Shown: piece by piece, positions 8,674-15,904 of the stretch
How the letters are laid out: every line of letters begins with the position of its first letter
Position numbering within the stretch: the stretch's first letter is position 1
DNA from: Gp7-AA10 sp035636095
Lineage (GTDB): Bacteria > Acidobacteriota > Thermoanaerobaculia > Gp7-AA8
DNA length: 64,000 nt
Reading direction: 5' to 3'
Assembly (NCBI GenBank): GCA_035636095.1
Contig: DASPZU010000028.1
Span: forward strand, 44,696-108,695
The notes under the pieces: generated by a model
Database searches by the model: none
What the model was told of the DNA's origin: nothing
Seen by the model: only the letters and a program-made list of their open reading frames with translations
Made by a program: the position numbers and the translations under genes

Positions 8674-9340
8674 GCCTGGCAGCCTGCTGCTGCGCCTCCT
8701 TCTTCGACGATCCTTCGCCGCGGGCCAGATGGTTTCCGACTTTCACTTCCACGATAAATCGCTTGTCGTGATCGGGTCCGACTTCGTCGATGACGTTGTA
8801 CTCCGGAAGCTGCAGACCTTTCCCCTGCGCCAGCTCCTGCAGCGCGGTCTTGTAGTCGTGAAAGAGCAGATCGTCTTCGTCGACCGATTCGAGGTCGCGC
8901 TTGAACGACGACTCGATCAGGTGCCGGGCCGGCTCGATCCCGCCGTCGAGAAAGATTGCGGCGATGATGGCCTCGAAAACGTTCGCGAGCAGCGACTCTT
9001 TCTTGCGCCCGCCCGATTTTTCCTCACCGACGCCGAGGTAGATGACATCACCCATGCCAAAGTGTCTGGCCTTGACCGCCAGACTTCCCGCGCTCACGAG
9101 ATACGCCTTGATCTTCGATAACGCGCCTTCGTCGAGCGTCGGAAATTTTTGAAATAGCAGATCGCCGATCACGAAGCCCAGGACTGAGTCGCCGAGGAAT
9201 TCGAAGGTCTCGTTGTCCTGCACGTGGTCCTGCCGCGCTTCGTGCGAATACGACTTGTGGGTAAGAGAGCGCGTGAGAAGGTCGTGGCGCTGAAATCGAT
9301 ATCCGAGACGCTCTTCGAATTGCGACAGGTCGCGCTGCAA
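8645..9340 (-). CDS. rnc: ribonuclease III
   Basis: Double-stranded RNA endonuclease for rRNA and mRNA processing. The 231-residue product has the family signature NETFEFLGDSVLGFVIGD, with the acidic metal ligands, near residue 40, a second acidic helix in VFEAIIAAIFLDGG, and a C-terminal dsRNA-binding domain (about 160-228, GEGSSKKEAQQQAARHAL). The start is a TTG at 9340; homology begins right there (RDLSQFEERLGYRF). The gap to the upstream sulfatase gene is filled by a repeat. Confidence 0.93.
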   Translation of the reverse strand: MQRDLSQFEERLGYRFQRHDLLTRSLTHKSYSHEARQDHVQDNETFEFLGDSVLGFVIGDLLFQKFPTLDEGALSKIKAYLVSAGSLAVKARHFGMGDVIYLGVGEEKSGGRKKESLLANVFEAIIAAIFLDGGIEPARHLIESSFKRDLESVDEDDLLFHDYKTALQELAQGKGLQLPEYNVIDEVGPDHDKRFIVEVKVGNHLARGEGSSKKEAQQQAARHALRDYSGR

Positions 9341-9358
9341 TCGATAAGAGTATAAGCG

Positions 9359-9446
9359 GCCCTCACCCGCCGCTTCGCGGCACCCTCTCCCGCAAGCGGG
9401 AGAGGGATCTGACGCGCGAGGGTGGCCCGAAGGGCCGGGTGAGGGG
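9359..9446. repeat. intergenic nested inverted repeat (ccctcacccg type)
   Basis: The outer arms ccctcacccg and cgggtgaggg enclose an inner hairpin ccctctcccgc-aag-cgggagaggg and a small gcccgaagggc hairpin. It fills the whole gap between the sulfatase stop and rnc. A similar ccctctccc-type element is found at 35890-35937. Confidence 0.8.
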
Positions 9447-11504
9447 TTACGGCAGCACGGTCAGCGCCTGCCGGGCGGCGGCGATGTCGGCAGCGTAGCG
9501 CTCCGCCGGCGCGGTCCTGATGAACAGCGTCAGCGCCGCCCGCGCCTCGGCCGCATGACCCAAATGCCCCTCGACGCGCCCGATGTTGAGCAGCGCATCG
9601 TACTGTCGCGGATCGACGTCGACGGCGCGTTTCCACGACTCGACGGCCCGCACTTCGTCACCCTGATGCACAAGCACCACGCCCATCGCGTTGAGCGCCA
9701 GGGGCAATCGCGGATTGAGCTCCAGAGCGCGCGACAGGAATTGCTGCGCCGACGGCACGTCATCCCGGCGCAGCGCCACGATCCCGAGGTTCTGAAGCGC
9801 CGGCGCGTTGTTCGGATCGCGCTGCAATACGCGCTGAAACTGCTGGTTGGCCTGGTCGATCCTTCCCTGATCCGCCAGCGCGATGCCGTAGGCATTCAAG
9901 ACGTCGGGATCGCCGCCTTTGGCCAGGGGACTGAGGATTCTTACAGCCTCATCGACTCGCCCGGTTTCAGTGAGGAGCAGGCCGAGCTGCGTGCGAATGC
10001 TCTCGTTTTGACCGCCGGACCGAATCGCTTCGCGAAGATTCTCGATCGCTTCGCCGATGCGCTCGCGCTGTTGTAAAACGAACGCGAGGAGCTCGCGGCC
10101 GGCGGGCATCTGCGGCCGCGCTGCGACGACTTCGCGCGCCAGCGCCAGGGCGCGATCGAGATCGCGCCTCTCATAGGCATCAATCACCTGGTGCATCTTG
10201 TTGTCGATCGCGACCAGATTCTTCGGATCATCGGCCGCGGTGTACGTCTTCTTTCCAGCCGCAGTGCCGCTGACGTATCCAAGGCTGCGCAGTTGCGCCG
10301 CCTCCTCGGGCGAGATGTTGCGGTTCGATGACGGCGATTCGGCGTGAAAGGCAAGGAGAATCCGTCGCGCTTCCTCGACATCGCGACGCCGTTCTTCACG
10401 AAGATTGTTCCGCTCCTGCGGATCCTTGGGAAGGTCGTACAACTCCGCGACCGGCAGATCGATGTATTTCTCGCCGCCGTGAATCACGCCGGTCAGCGGC
10501 GCCCATCCGCGGTTGATCGATGTTGACAGCGATTCGAAGTACGAGTCGCGGTTCGCGTTTGCGAGCAGCGACGCGCCCGGAAGCGGAGGGGGTTTCGCAA
10601 TGCCGAGCCGGTCGAGGATCGTCGGTACGATGTCGATGTGACGCACGTAGGCCGGTTCCACGCGATGCGTCAATCCCGGGTGCCAGACGAGCAGGGGAAT
10701 CTTCAACGTCGACTCGTACGCGAAAAGACCGTGTGTCTGCTCGCCATGATCGCCGCGCGCCTCGCCGTGATCGGCAGTCACGATCAGCAGGGTCTTGTTG
10801 CCGAGCAGCGGTGCGATCGCCTTGCCGAGCGCATCGTCGACATACGCGATTTCGCCGAGGTAGGGATCGTCGGCGTATTGAGTGGCGAAGGGCTCGGGCG
10901 GGCGGTAGGGGGCGTGCGGATCGTACAGGTGGATCCACATGAAGCGCTTCCTGCCGGCGTTCGAGTTCCACCATCGCGTCGCAGCGTCGAGTACTGCCGT
11001 CGCCGGTCGTTCCTGAATCACAAAGTCGAGTGTGATTTCCCCTTTGCCGTAGTTGTCATCGTAGACGTCGAATCCCTGACTCAATCCGAACCGCGAATCG
11101 AGCGGGAAGGCGCCGACGAACGCACCGGTGGTGTAGCCGTTGCTCCGCAGCATGCTGGCAACAGTCGCGTATTTCGGATCGAGCTTGAATCCGGCGTTGT
11201 CGCGGACGCCGTGCTGGTAGGGATACAACCCGGTCAATATGTTGACATGTGAAGGTAAGGTTACAACGTTGTGGGCGTGGGCATTGGAGAAGGCGATCCC
11301 CTCCGACGCGATGCGATCCAGAAAGGGCGTCTTGACGCGCGCATTGCCCATGAAGCCGACCGAATCGGCGCGGAGAGTGTCGATCGTGACCAGGATGACG
11401 TCTTGGGGTCGCGATGCGACTTGCGCTTCCTGGCGACACCCGACGATCGCCAGGAAAAACAGCGCACTCAGGACGCAGGACTCAGGACTCAGGACTTTTT
11501 TCAT
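9447..11504 (-). CDS. sulfatase-fold lipoprotein with C-terminal TPR repeats
   Basis: 685-residue alkaline-phosphatase-superfamily hydrolase. A lipobox (AIVGC) ends a signal peptide at residue 23. The metal site DTLRADS is near residue 42 and the second metal site TADHGEARGDHGE near 245. Where sulfatases carry the formylglycine Cys/Ser (CxPxR) this protein has Thr82 in VTLPSH, as in phosphodiesterase-type members, so sulfatase activity is doubtful. From about 430 onward are TPR repeats (LNAYGIALADQGRIDQA and similar). The start overlaps the stop of the upstream paralogue as ATGA. That coupling fixes the start and shows that the tandem repeat encoding SPESCVLS is truly coding. Confidence 0.85.
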   Translation of the reverse strand: MKKVLSPESCVLSALFFLAIVGCRQEAQVASRPQDVILVTIDTLRADSVGFMGNARVKTPFLDRIASEGIAFSNAHAHNVVTLPSHVNILTGLYPYQHGVRDNAGFKLDPKYATVASMLRSNGYTTGAFVGAFPLDSRFGLSQGFDVYDDNYGKGEITLDFVIQERPATAVLDAATRWWNSNAGRKRFMWIHLYDPHAPYRPPEPFATQYADDPYLGEIAYVDDALGKAIAPLLGNKTLLIVTADHGEARGDHGEQTHGLFAYESTLKIPLLVWHPGLTHRVEPAYVRHIDIVPTILDRLGIAKPPPLPGASLLANANRDSYFESLSTSINRGWAPLTGVIHGGEKYIDLPVAELYDLPKDPQERNNLREERRRDVEEARRILLAFHAESPSSNRNISPEEAAQLRSLGYVSGTAAGKKTYTAADDPKNLVAIDNKMHQVIDAYERRDLDRALALAREVVAARPQMPAGRELLAFVLQQRERIGEAIENLREAIRSGGQNESIRTQLGLLLTETGRVDEAVRILSPLAKGGDPDVLNAYGIALADQGRIDQANQQFQRVLQRDPNNAPALQNLGIVALRRDDVPSAQQFLSRALELNPRLPLALNAMGVVLVHQGDEVRAVESWKRAVDVDPRQYDALLNIGRVEGHLGHAAEARAALTLFIRTAPAERYAADIAAARQALTVLP
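11466..11497. repeat. ctcagga tandem repeat in a lipoprotein signal sequence
   Basis: About four imperfect copies of an 8-base unit (actcagga) lie within the first codons of the sulfatase-fold lipoprotein. The same unit, in longer inverted form, occurs at 25620-25708. Confidence 0.8.
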
Positions 11505-13633
11505 CCGCGGAGCAGCGCCTGCAACTGCCGGTCGTGCGGAAAACGCGTCAGCCCGCGCGCGGCCCAGAAGCGCGAGCCGTTCCGATCGCCGATGATCTTC
11601 AGCGTCTCGGAAATCGCGACATACGAGGGCGGCGTCGGCGCTGCTTTTTCGAGCGAGAAGATCAGCTCAGTCGCCTCGGGGTTCTTTCCCTCCGTGGCGT
11701 AGAGAAGGATGAGGTTCTTGTACGGCCGCGGCTCGGTCGGGTATTGCTGAATTTCGGATCGGAATGCCGCCTCGGCCTCGTCGGCCCTTCCCATTCGAGC
11801 CAGCGCGTCACCCCGGAAGAAGTTCAACATCGGCACCGGCTGTCGGTGCTTCGCTAGCGAGAGTGCAGTCGCCCGATCGAAGAGTTGGAGCGCCTGTTCG
11901 AAGTTCCCCTGGGCCAGCTGAATCTGGCCGAGGAGCATGATGGCGTAGGGCCGGTCGCGCTTCGGCCCCACGACGGCGTTCGCTTCGGCGTCCGCGCGCG
12001 CGAAATCCTTTTTTTCCAGAGCGATTTCAGCGAGAAATTGATGCGCTTCGACCGGCGTGTCGTGCATCGCCAGCCTTGCGTGCTTTTCCGCCTCATCGAG
12101 GCGATGAAGCTCCATCGACATTTTCGCAATCATGAGTGCCAGTTGGGTCGCTGACGGAGAGAGTCGCAGACCTTGCTTCGCCATCTCGATCGCGTCATCG
12201 AGGCGACCGAGCTTCTCGAGCGTCCGCGTTTGAAGCGAAACGATGTCGAGCATGTTCGGGTTCTGGCGCAGCAGATCGGCCAGGAGCACGCTGGCGTCCT
12301 GATAGCGCTTCTCCTGGAACGCCAGAAATGCCTTTTTGATATCTCCCGACGAACCGATGTGGTCCTTCGGATCGGGAAGCGCCGCATTCGGCGACGTCGA
12401 CACTGTCGATCCGATGTAACCGAGGGCGGCCAATTGCCGCGCCTGCTCGGGATTGATGGCCTTCGGCGCCTCGGCTCCCTTGATGTACGGCGCGATGGCC
12501 TGGCGCATCGCGGTGAACGTCCGTCGATTTTCCTGCAGCACATTCTGGCGCTCGGCAGCATCGTTCGCGAGATCGTAGAGCTCCGGCTTCGGCGCCTGGA
12601 TGTAGTGGTTCGAGCTCGCGATCAGCGAGTGCAGATCGCTCCATCCGAAGTGGAAACGCGGATAGTAGGTCTCGCTGTAAATCGGACGATCGGCTTTTGT
12701 GTGCCCGTACAGAGTTGCCAGCAATGAGCTCCCTTCGGACGGTTGATTGAGGATGGTGGGAAAAACGTCGATCAGCTCCACCGGCGCTTGTACCGTCCTT
12801 CCACGTTCCTGCGATTTGGGAAGCTTGACCAACAACGGAACCTGCAATGCCTCGCGATAGAGCAGAACGCCGTGTTCGTCCTCGCCGTGATCGCCGAGAC
12901 CTTCGCCATGGTCGGAGAGGAGGATGATGGCGGCGCGATCGTAGATCCCTTCCTCGCGCAGAAAATCGAGGAATCGTCCGATGACGGCATCGGCCGCGGC
13001 AACGTCACCGTCATAGGACCGACCGTACTTCGATCTGAACGGCTCGGGCGGATCGTAAGGAGAATGCGGCTCGTAGATATGAAAGAAAAAGAAGAACGGA
13101 TGCGACTTGTGCTCCCCGATCCATTTCTGCGCGATGTCGCGAGTCTCGTCGCCGTTGCGCTGCGCGCGTCCCATGCTGAGGAAGCTCGGATCGATGTCAA
13201 CGTCGTCGTCCCAGAAATCGAACCCGCGCTTGATTCCGGTCTCGCCGCGCAAAACAATCGCCGAAACTGCGCCACCAGTGGCGTAACCCTTCGCTTTCAG
13301 CAGCTCGGCGAGCGTCTTTGTCTTCGGCTCGAGCTGGTAGCCGATGTTGTCGCGAACGCCGTGCTCCGCCGGCAGCAGGCCGGTGAAGATGCTGGCGTGC
13401 GAGACGAGCGTCAGCGGGCAATGGGAATAGGCGCGCTGGTAGAGGATCGAATCGGCGCGGAACTGATCGATGCCCGGCGTCTCGATTTTCGAATAACCGT
13501 AGGCGGGAAGATGATCCGACCGCAGCGTATCGATCGAAATGAGGATGATGGGCGCGTTTTTGATTTCGACCAGGTGCTCGGGATGGCGGCATCCGGCGGC
13601 GAGAAGCGCAAGAATGAGGATCGAACGCTGCAC
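11501..13633 (-). CDS. sulfatase-fold lipoprotein with C-terminal TPR repeats (paralogue)
   Basis: 710 residues from the chosen GTG start, which gives a compact lipoprotein signal ending LLAAGC at residue 15. The frame is open far upstream, but that part only translates the dispersed repeat at 13653-13728. The metal-site motif ISIDTLRSDH is present, and the LSDHGEGLGDHGEDEHG motif supplies the second metal site. The nucleophile position is Thr (LTLVSH, about residue 74), not Cys or Ser. TPR repeats occupy about 410-700. It is the first gene of a two-gene unit with the downstream paralogue (ATGA overlap). Role unknown; hydrolysis of an envelope phosphodiester or sulfate ester is a family-level guess. 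Confidence 0.8.
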   Translation of the reverse strand: MQRSILILALLAAGCRHPEHLVEIKNAPIILISIDTLRSDHLPAYGYSKIETPGIDQFRADSILYQRAYSHCPLTLVSHASIFTGLLPAEHGVRDNIGYQLEPKTKTLAELLKAKGYATGGAVSAIVLRGETGIKRGFDFWDDDVDIDPSFLSMGRAQRNGDETRDIAQKWIGEHKSHPFFFFFHIYEPHSPYDPPEPFRSKYGRSYDGDVAAADAVIGRFLDFLREEGIYDRAAIILLSDHGEGLGDHGEDEHGVLLYREALQVPLLVKLPKSQERGRTVQAPVELIDVFPTILNQPSEGSSLLATLYGHTKADRPIYSETYYPRFHFGWSDLHSLIASSNHYIQAPKPELYDLANDAAERQNVLQENRRTFTAMRQAIAPYIKGAEAPKAINPEQARQLAALGYIGSTVSTSPNAALPDPKDHIGSSGDIKKAFLAFQEKRYQDASVLLADLLRQNPNMLDIVSLQTRTLEKLGRLDDAIEMAKQGLRLSPSATQLALMIAKMSMELHRLDEAEKHARLAMHDTPVEAHQFLAEIALEKKDFARADAEANAVVGPKRDRPYAIMLLGQIQLAQGNFEQALQLFDRATALSLAKHRQPVPMLNFFRGDALARMGRADEAEAAFRSEIQQYPTEPRPYKNLILLYATEGKNPEATELIFSLEKAAPTPPSYVAISETLKIIGDRNGSRFWAARGLTRFPHDRQLQALLRG

Positions 13634-13652
13634 GCGCGTATTGTCGCAAAAC

Positions 13653-13728
13653 GTCATCCTGAACGCAGCGAAGGATCTCCAATTACGCAGCTTGAGATCC
13701 TTCGCCGTCGCTGCGGCCTCAGGATGAC
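13653..13728. repeat. 76-bp inverted repeat between divergent genes
   Basis: Outer arms gtcatcctga (13653-13662) and tcaggatgac (13719-13728), with further pairing of gcgaaggatct and agatccttcgc inside. It has the appearance of the gaaggatct-type dispersed elements seen in Acidobacteriota genomes. It occupies most of the shared promoter region between the sulfatase operon and the TauE/SafE gene. Confidence 0.8.
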
Positions 13729-13739
13729 ATACTGTCGTC

Positions 13740-14576
13740 GTGACGCCGCTTCTGTTCGTGCTCACCGTCGCCGCGATCTCATTTGTGGCGGGATTTCTCG
13801 GATCGCTCCTCGGCCTCGGCGGCGGGATCATCGTGATTCCGGCGCTGACGCTAATGTTGCACGTCGACATCCGCCTCGCCATCGGCGCGTCGATCATCTC
13901 GGTCATCGCGACGTCCAACGGCGCGGCGGCATCGTACGTCCGTGACCGTTTGGCAAACTTGCGCGTCGCGATGTTTCTGGAGCTCGGAACAACCACCGGC
14001 GCGATCATCGGCGCATATCTCGCGGGCATCGTGCATCCGCGATTGCTCTTCATCCTCTTCAGCGTGATCCTGGCCTACTCCGCCTTCGCAATGTTGCGCG
14101 GACGTCGCCTGGCCGACGAGCAGACGGAAGTCGGCGCCTTTACGCGTCATCTGAAATTGAGCGGATCGTATTTCGATGATGCCGCCGGCATGGAGATCCC
14201 TTACCAGCCGGTGCGCGCGCGCCTCGGATTGCTGTTGATGTTGATCGCCGGTACGGTCAGCGGCCTTCTCGGAATCGGATCGGGCGCTTTGAAAGTGCCG
14301 GCGATGGACCTCGCCATGGAGCTCCCGATCAAGGTTTCATCCGCGACCAGCAACTTCATGATCGGCGTGACGGCGGCCGCCAGCGCCGGCGTTTACTTTG
14401 CGCGCGGTCAGATCGATCCGATCCTCGCGGCGCCGGTCGCGCTCGGAGTTCTTGGGGGTGCAATGCTCGGCTCCCATTCGCTTGGCCGCATCGGCAGCCG
14501 CGCAGTACGCGTGATTTTCGTCGTCGTTCTGGTTCTGATTTCCGTTCAAATGCTGCTGAAAGGAATCCACGGTTGA
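13740..14576 (+). CDS. TauE/SafE (TSUP) family permease
   Basis: 278-residue integral membrane protein with about eight helices in two halves. Each half opens with the family-type glycine-rich motif: FLGSLLGLGGGIIVIPAL near residue 20 and VSGLLGIGSGALKVPAMD near 180. Family members export sulfite, sulfoacetate or similar anions. GTG start at 13740. Its stop overlaps the TTG start of the DUF1634 gene by 4 bases, a pairing common for this subfamily. Substrate unknown; the neighbouring sulfatase-fold genes make a sulfur compound tempting, but those proteins lack the sulfatase nucleophile. Confidence 0.85.
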   Translation: MTPLLFVLTVAAISFVAGFLGSLLGLGGGIIVIPALTLMLHVDIRLAIGASIISVIATSNGAAASYVRDRLANLRVAMFLELGTTTGAIIGAYLAGIVHPRLLFILFSVILAYSAFAMLRGRRLADEQTEVGAFTRHLKLSGSYFDDAAGMEIPYQPVRARLGLLLMLIAGTVSGLLGIGSGALKVPAMDLAMELPIKVSSATSNFMIGVTAAASAGVYFARGQIDPILAAPVALGVLGGAMLGSHSLGRIGSRAVRVIFVVVLVLISVQMLLKGIHG

Positions 14577-14848
14577 AAGATCCTGACGCCGCGATCGCGT
14601 GGGTCCTTCGCATCGGCGGCTTGCTCAGCGCAGCCATCATCGTGATCGGGATGACGGTGGTGCTTCTGGGAGGCAACGGCCGCGCGATCATCACCGCCGG
14701 ACTCCTGGTTCTCATCGCGACTCCAGTCGTACGCGTCGCGTTCTCGATCTACATCTTCGTGCTTGCGCGCGACAAGACCTACGCCGCGATCACGACCGCG
14801 GTCCTTTTGATCCTGCTGTTCGGATTCGCGGTTGGCGCCGCGGGGTGA
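14573..14848 (+). CDS. DUF1634 small membrane protein
   Basis: 91 residues with three predicted membrane helices (about 10-33, 42-60, 68-88). It matches DUF1634, small proteins encoded beside TSUP permeases and presumed to be accessory subunits. TTG start within the TGA of the permease (TTGA overlap), so translation is probably coupled. Confidence 0.8.
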   Translation: MKDPDAAIAWVLRIGGLLSAAIIVIGMTVVLLGGNGRAIITAGLLVLIATPVVRVAFSIYIFVLARDKTYAAITTAVLLILLFGFAVGAAG

Positions 14849-14852
14849 AGCG

Positions 14853-15833
14853 TCACTTGATCGATTTCAAATACTCTTTCGCTTCCTTGGCCTCGTTGCT
14901 GTCGGGCGCGAGCGCGATGACCTTCTCGAGATCAGGTTTGGCTGCTTTCGTTTTGCCGGCCTGAATCGAGGCCAGGCCGCGATAGTAGTAGCCCTCGTAG
15001 CGAGTGGCATCCAGCGCGATGGCGCGACTGAAATATTCGATGGCGGCCGCCGGCTGCTTTTTGTTCATCAGCGCGATGCCGGTGTTGAGCAGCGAATTCA
15101 TGTCCAGCGTACCGGCAGGAAGCGCATCGATGATTTTCTTTCCGGCCTCGAGCTGACCATCCTCGAGCAGCAAGTTCGCGAGAAGCACCGCCCCCTGGGT
15201 GTTGGTCGGATCCGCTTTGTAGGCCTCGTCAAGCAGGACAATGGCCTTCTTGATCTGTCCCGCCCCGTAATAGGCACGCGCGAGTGCAAACTTGAGCGAG
15301 ACATTGCTCGACAGCGTGGGATAGGCCTTCTGGTACTGCTCGATCGCTTCTTTGAACTTCTGATCCCCGAGGAGTTTGTTCCCCAACTCGACTGCCTCGG
15401 CGATGTCCTTGCTGACCGCCACCCCGCCGATCTTCACTTCCTCGTGCGGCGCCTCGGTCGTCGTTTGCTGCTGTTGCACGACCGCCGGCTCGAGCTCGAT
15501 TTTCATCGGCGGCAGGCGTTGCCCTTCGTTCAGACTCACGCTCAGTTGTCGCAGCTCATAGCCGGGAGCCTCGACATCGATGTTCCATCCGCCGGCGCCA
15601 ATGCCGAGAACCGCCCATTTGCCGTTGTTTTCAGCGCTGATATCAGGTCCACCTTGCGATCCCCTCGTTGAGCGCAGTTTGAGCTTCGCTCCTGCGATCG
15701 GTTTTCCGGTGTTCTTATCGACGATGTATCCGGCCAGACGGTTGTTACCGCGCCAATCCTCGGCCGCAAAGGAAGGGGCAGCAAGGACAAGCGCCAGCAT
15801 TGCCGCGGCGATCGGTGCGAGTGCTTTTTTCAT
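14853..15833 (-). CDS. exported TPR protein with N-terminal carboxypeptidase-regulatory-like domain
   Basis: 326 residues. Signal peptide 1-23 (MLALVLAAPSFAA). Residues 32-112 resemble a CarboxypepD_reg Ig-like fold (AGYIVDKNTGKPIAGAKL). A Gln-rich linker follows, then TPR repeats from about 140 (KFKEAIEQYQKAYPTL, AIEYFSRAIALDATRYEGY). It is probably a periplasmic scaffold. It lies downstream of the terminator of the first TonB-dependent receptor and so is probably a separate unit. Confidence 0.75.
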   Translation of the reverse strand: MKKALAPIAAAMLALVLAAPSFAAEDWRGNNRLAGYIVDKNTGKPIAGAKLKLRSTRGSQGGPDISAENNGKWAVLGIGAGGWNIDVEAPGYELRQLSVSLNEGQRLPPMKIELEPAVVQQQQTTTEAPHEEVKIGGVAVSKDIAEAVELGNKLLGDQKFKEAIEQYQKAYPTLSSNVSLKFALARAYYGAGQIKKAIVLLDEAYKADPTNTQGAVLLANLLLEDGQLEAGKKIIDALPAGTLDMNSLLNTGIALMNKKQPAAAIEYFSRAIALDATRYEGYYYRGLASIQAGKTKAAKPDLEKVIALAPDSNEAKEAKEYLKSIK

Positions 15834-15838
15834 GCCCC

Positions 15839-15880
15839 GAAAAAAGAACTGCCCGCCGGAGGAAATTCCCCGGCGGGCAG
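15839..15880 (-). terminator. intrinsic terminator of the first TonB-dependent receptor
   Basis: On the minus strand an 11-bp stem ctgcccgccgg / ccggcgggcag with a 10-base loop is followed by ttcttttttc. It lies 25 bases after the receptor stop. Confidence 0.88.
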
Positions 15881-15904
15881 CGAAAACAGCTGAGGGGCTG
15901 AATC

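Noticed and set aside
12743..13945. 400-residue plus-strand frame opposite the sulfatase-fold gene
   Set aside because: Antisense shadow; the minus strand carries clear catalytic motifs and a signal peptide.
13634..14053. N-terminal extension of the second sulfatase-fold protein up to 14053
   Set aside because: It would translate a dispersed repeat and be antisense to the TauE/SafE gene; the GTG at 13633 gives a proper lipoprotein signal.
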